Shown: positions 62,301 through 64,000 of the stretch, piece by piece
Layout: every line of letters starts with the position of its first letter
How positions within the stretch are numbered: position 1 is the stretch's first letter
Assembly (NCBI GenBank): GCA_904063045.1
Contig: CAJFCJ010000005.1
Span: 3,218,165-3,282,164, forward strand
Length of the DNA stretch: 64,000 bases
Source of the DNA: Dimorphilus gyrociliatus
Lineage: Eukaryota > Annelida > Polychaeta > Dinophilidae
Direction of reading: 5' to 3'
Program-made: the position numbers and the translations under genes
Notes under the pieces: generated by a model
What the model saw: the letters and a program-made list of their open reading frames with translations, nothing else
Told to the model about the DNA's origin: nothing
The model's database searches: none

Positions 62301-64000
62301 TTGCGTTCCCAAAAAATCTTCTATATTCAACATAATTAAGGGATCAATTACAAAGCAGAAAGCGGATGTTATTGCTAATATATCTAACAAACAAAATTTG
62401 ATTTCAACGCCTATTTCTAAGAAGTTAATAAAGAGGACAAAAGAATTAAAAAACCGTCTGATAAATCATCAAAATGGTTGTTATAATTTTCATAAAAAGC
62501 ATGAAGTACTATTAACAAAAGGATTTGGTTTAAACTGCAAGTTTATATTCCATTCCGCTTTGAAACAGTACTCGGGTAAAGGGGATGAAAAGGTAAGATC
62601 TCTACGAGAATCTTTCAATTTTGATGTAAGAAAGAAACTCTATCTATTTCCTTTTTGAACAGAATTTAATAGATCTGCTTGTTTTATGCTTTGATAAAAT
62701 GAGATATAAGAATTCAAAGAGTATTTGTTTCCCGTCATTTTTCGAAGATGATTTAAACTATCCACCGGAAGTGGTTGCAAGATGTATAGAAGAAATAGGT
62801 TCAAGTTATGGTAAGGAAATGGGTCTTGAAAATATAACGCTTGTAATCTCAAATATTGATATTTTTGAGGTACGTAGTTCTGAAATAAGAAACTAATTGA
62901 TCATTTAATACTAACTATTAGTTATTTAATTAGAAATTTGAGGATTACTTTTACGGTAAACCTTGGAAATATGAATCTGGAAAGTTTAAACTTTATGGAA
63001 ATATACAAATTAATTTGTCTACTAAAACTCTATCAGACACAAAAGCTCAAGCTATAATATGTCCAATTGAATCCTCTCTAGCTCTGGGTGATAATCCCAT
63101 AACCAAAGATCTTGTAGAAAAATATAGTCATTTACAAGATAAAATCAATAAAATAGCCTGTAATGGTGACGTATTTTCCTATAGATTTAATGAAATGAAT
63201 AATACATTATTAATCTTTTGTAAAATTACAAATGGAGGCATAAAAAATCAAATTTTTAAAACTTTATCATATGTTGATGAATTAAATATCAGTTCAATCG
63301 CAATTCCAACAATCAAAGGTTATAATATATTTAAATACGTTTGCTGGACAAACTTTTTAACTTGATTTTTAATTTTTCTTCTCTTTTCTTTATATAGAAA
63401 ACTTTCAAATTAGTTTGTCAGAGTATGAAATATTTTTAATGATTATTGAATCGTACTTTTATGGAATAAAACCTAAAAATCTTCGAAATATTACAATATT
63501 TATGAAAGAAAATGAAAGAAACATTTATAAAGATACTCTTTTAAAAAAGTGTAGTACGTGTTATTATGTAATAATTTAATTGCTTAAATATTAATGTAGT
63601 TCTATTATAGATAATCTAAATTACGTAAATATTTCTGGTTTTAAACAATCGAATATAGTAAAAGCATTTCATGATTTTACATCTGGATTAGAATCTCTTG
63701 TTACTGCATCATCGATGAATTTACCTTACAAATACGATTCCCTTAACGTTAGTTGAATATTGAATGAATAAATTTGCATATTTAATTAATATTTTAATTT
63801 TATTTCAATTAGCCAATCATTAAATCTACTTGCGTATTTTTTCCTGACATAATAACTCAAGTTTATGGAAACGAATTATTCTTTTTTGGCTTTGAAAAGA
63901 GTGTTAAAAACTTAAAAAAGTCTCTTGACTGTATTATTAAACATCACGAACAGAAGAGAATACAAAAAGAACATAGGAATTTATTGCAAGATTGCGTAAC
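59326..64000 (+). CDS. PARP14-like KH/macro-domain protein, copy 3 (runs off window)
   Basis: Ten exons join in phase (about 1,360 codons so far): 59326-59353, 59403-59582, 59667-59909, 59966-60220, 60287-62592, 62663-62869, 62934-63318, 63398-63553, 63611-63747, 63813-64000. The N-terminus (VPYLLVQNINDTMKDEHL, CRNEQVCGGNLSFYQ) matches the RRM-like start of PARP14. KH-like repeats follow, with an acidic insert around 61480-61620 (DSESDSEREDEEIESKDE). Macro domain 1 starts FNIIKGSITKQKADVIANIS and ends in the 207-nt exon; macro-like domain 2 contains TKTLSDTKAQAIICPIESS and IKNQIFKTLSY. In macro 1 both nucleotide loops are degraded (SFFEDDLNYP in place of G-x-G). Exons of 207 and 156 nt match copy 1. 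The gene is open at the window end, so a WWE or PARP domain further right cannot be excluded. Confidence 0.75.

Noticed and set aside
1-64000. tRNA, rRNA, CRISPR arrays or complete transposons
   Set aside because: No cloverleaf-like, array-like or terminal-repeat structure was recognised by eye; a tRNAscan/Infernal and RepeatModeler run would be decisive.

Overview
The window looks like nuclear DNA from a small, gene-dense, AT-rich animal. The genes are split by short GT-AG introns (roughly 45-125 bp, mostly 50-70). They include metazoan families: a PRDM1/Blimp-1 PR domain, an UNC-93-like transporter, PARP14-like KH/macro proteins, and LamG and F5/8C secreted proteins. A compact spiralian such as a miniature annelid or a rotifer would fit, but the species cannot be fixed from sequence alone. 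All multi-exon models here were joined by hand from splice consensus, reading phase and paralogue comparison. No transcript data were available.

Layout. 1-12.6 kb: the 5' part of a PRDM1-like gene (minus strand) with large introns or upstream DNA and several GC-richer islands with recognisable binding-site palindromes; otherwise non-coding. 12.7-18.6 kb: a 15-exon KH/macro-domain gene (minus), head to head with an UNC-93-like gene at 19.2-21.2 kb (plus). 22.4-31.8 kb: a second KH/macro gene; a gene joining a glycine-rich hydrophobic N-terminus to two PARP domains and a macro domain; an intronless bacterial-looking VOC (glyoxalase-fold) gene; and a small Gly-repeat plus macro gene. 32.2-47.4 kb: five paralogous leucine-rich-repeat plus helical-repeat genes, distantly like ZYG11/ZER1 cullin-2 substrate receptors, in orientation + - - - +, with a LamG-like secreted protein between the last two. 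48.3-49.5 kb: a tankyrase-like PARP with an H-Y-E triad. 51.1-52.3 kb: an intronless diaminopimelate decarboxylase of Bacteroidetes type. 52.9-53.7 kb: a secreted F5/8C (discoidin) protein. 54.4-56.5 kb: a single-exon protein whose N-terminus resembles the Cys-rich/GIY-YIG end of Penelope-like retroelements, followed by an Asp/Asn tract. 59.3-64.0 kb: a third KH/macro gene running off the window.

How the genes may work together: the locus concentrates ADP-ribosylation functions (two or three PARP catalytic domains, about eight macro or macro-like domains, many KH-like repeats) beside a tandem family of putative ubiquitin-ligase receptors and secreted lectin-like proteins. ADP-ribosylation and ubiquitin are coupled in vertebrate antiviral immunity (PARP9-DTX3L, PARP14), so a fast-evolving defence locus is a reasonable inference, but it is only an inference. 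Two bacterial-type metabolic genes sit between ordinary intron-containing animal genes, which argues for horizontal transfer rather than contamination. Several genes have a 3' splice acceptor within a few bases of the start codon, which could mean spliced-leader trans-splicing or 5'UTR introns.
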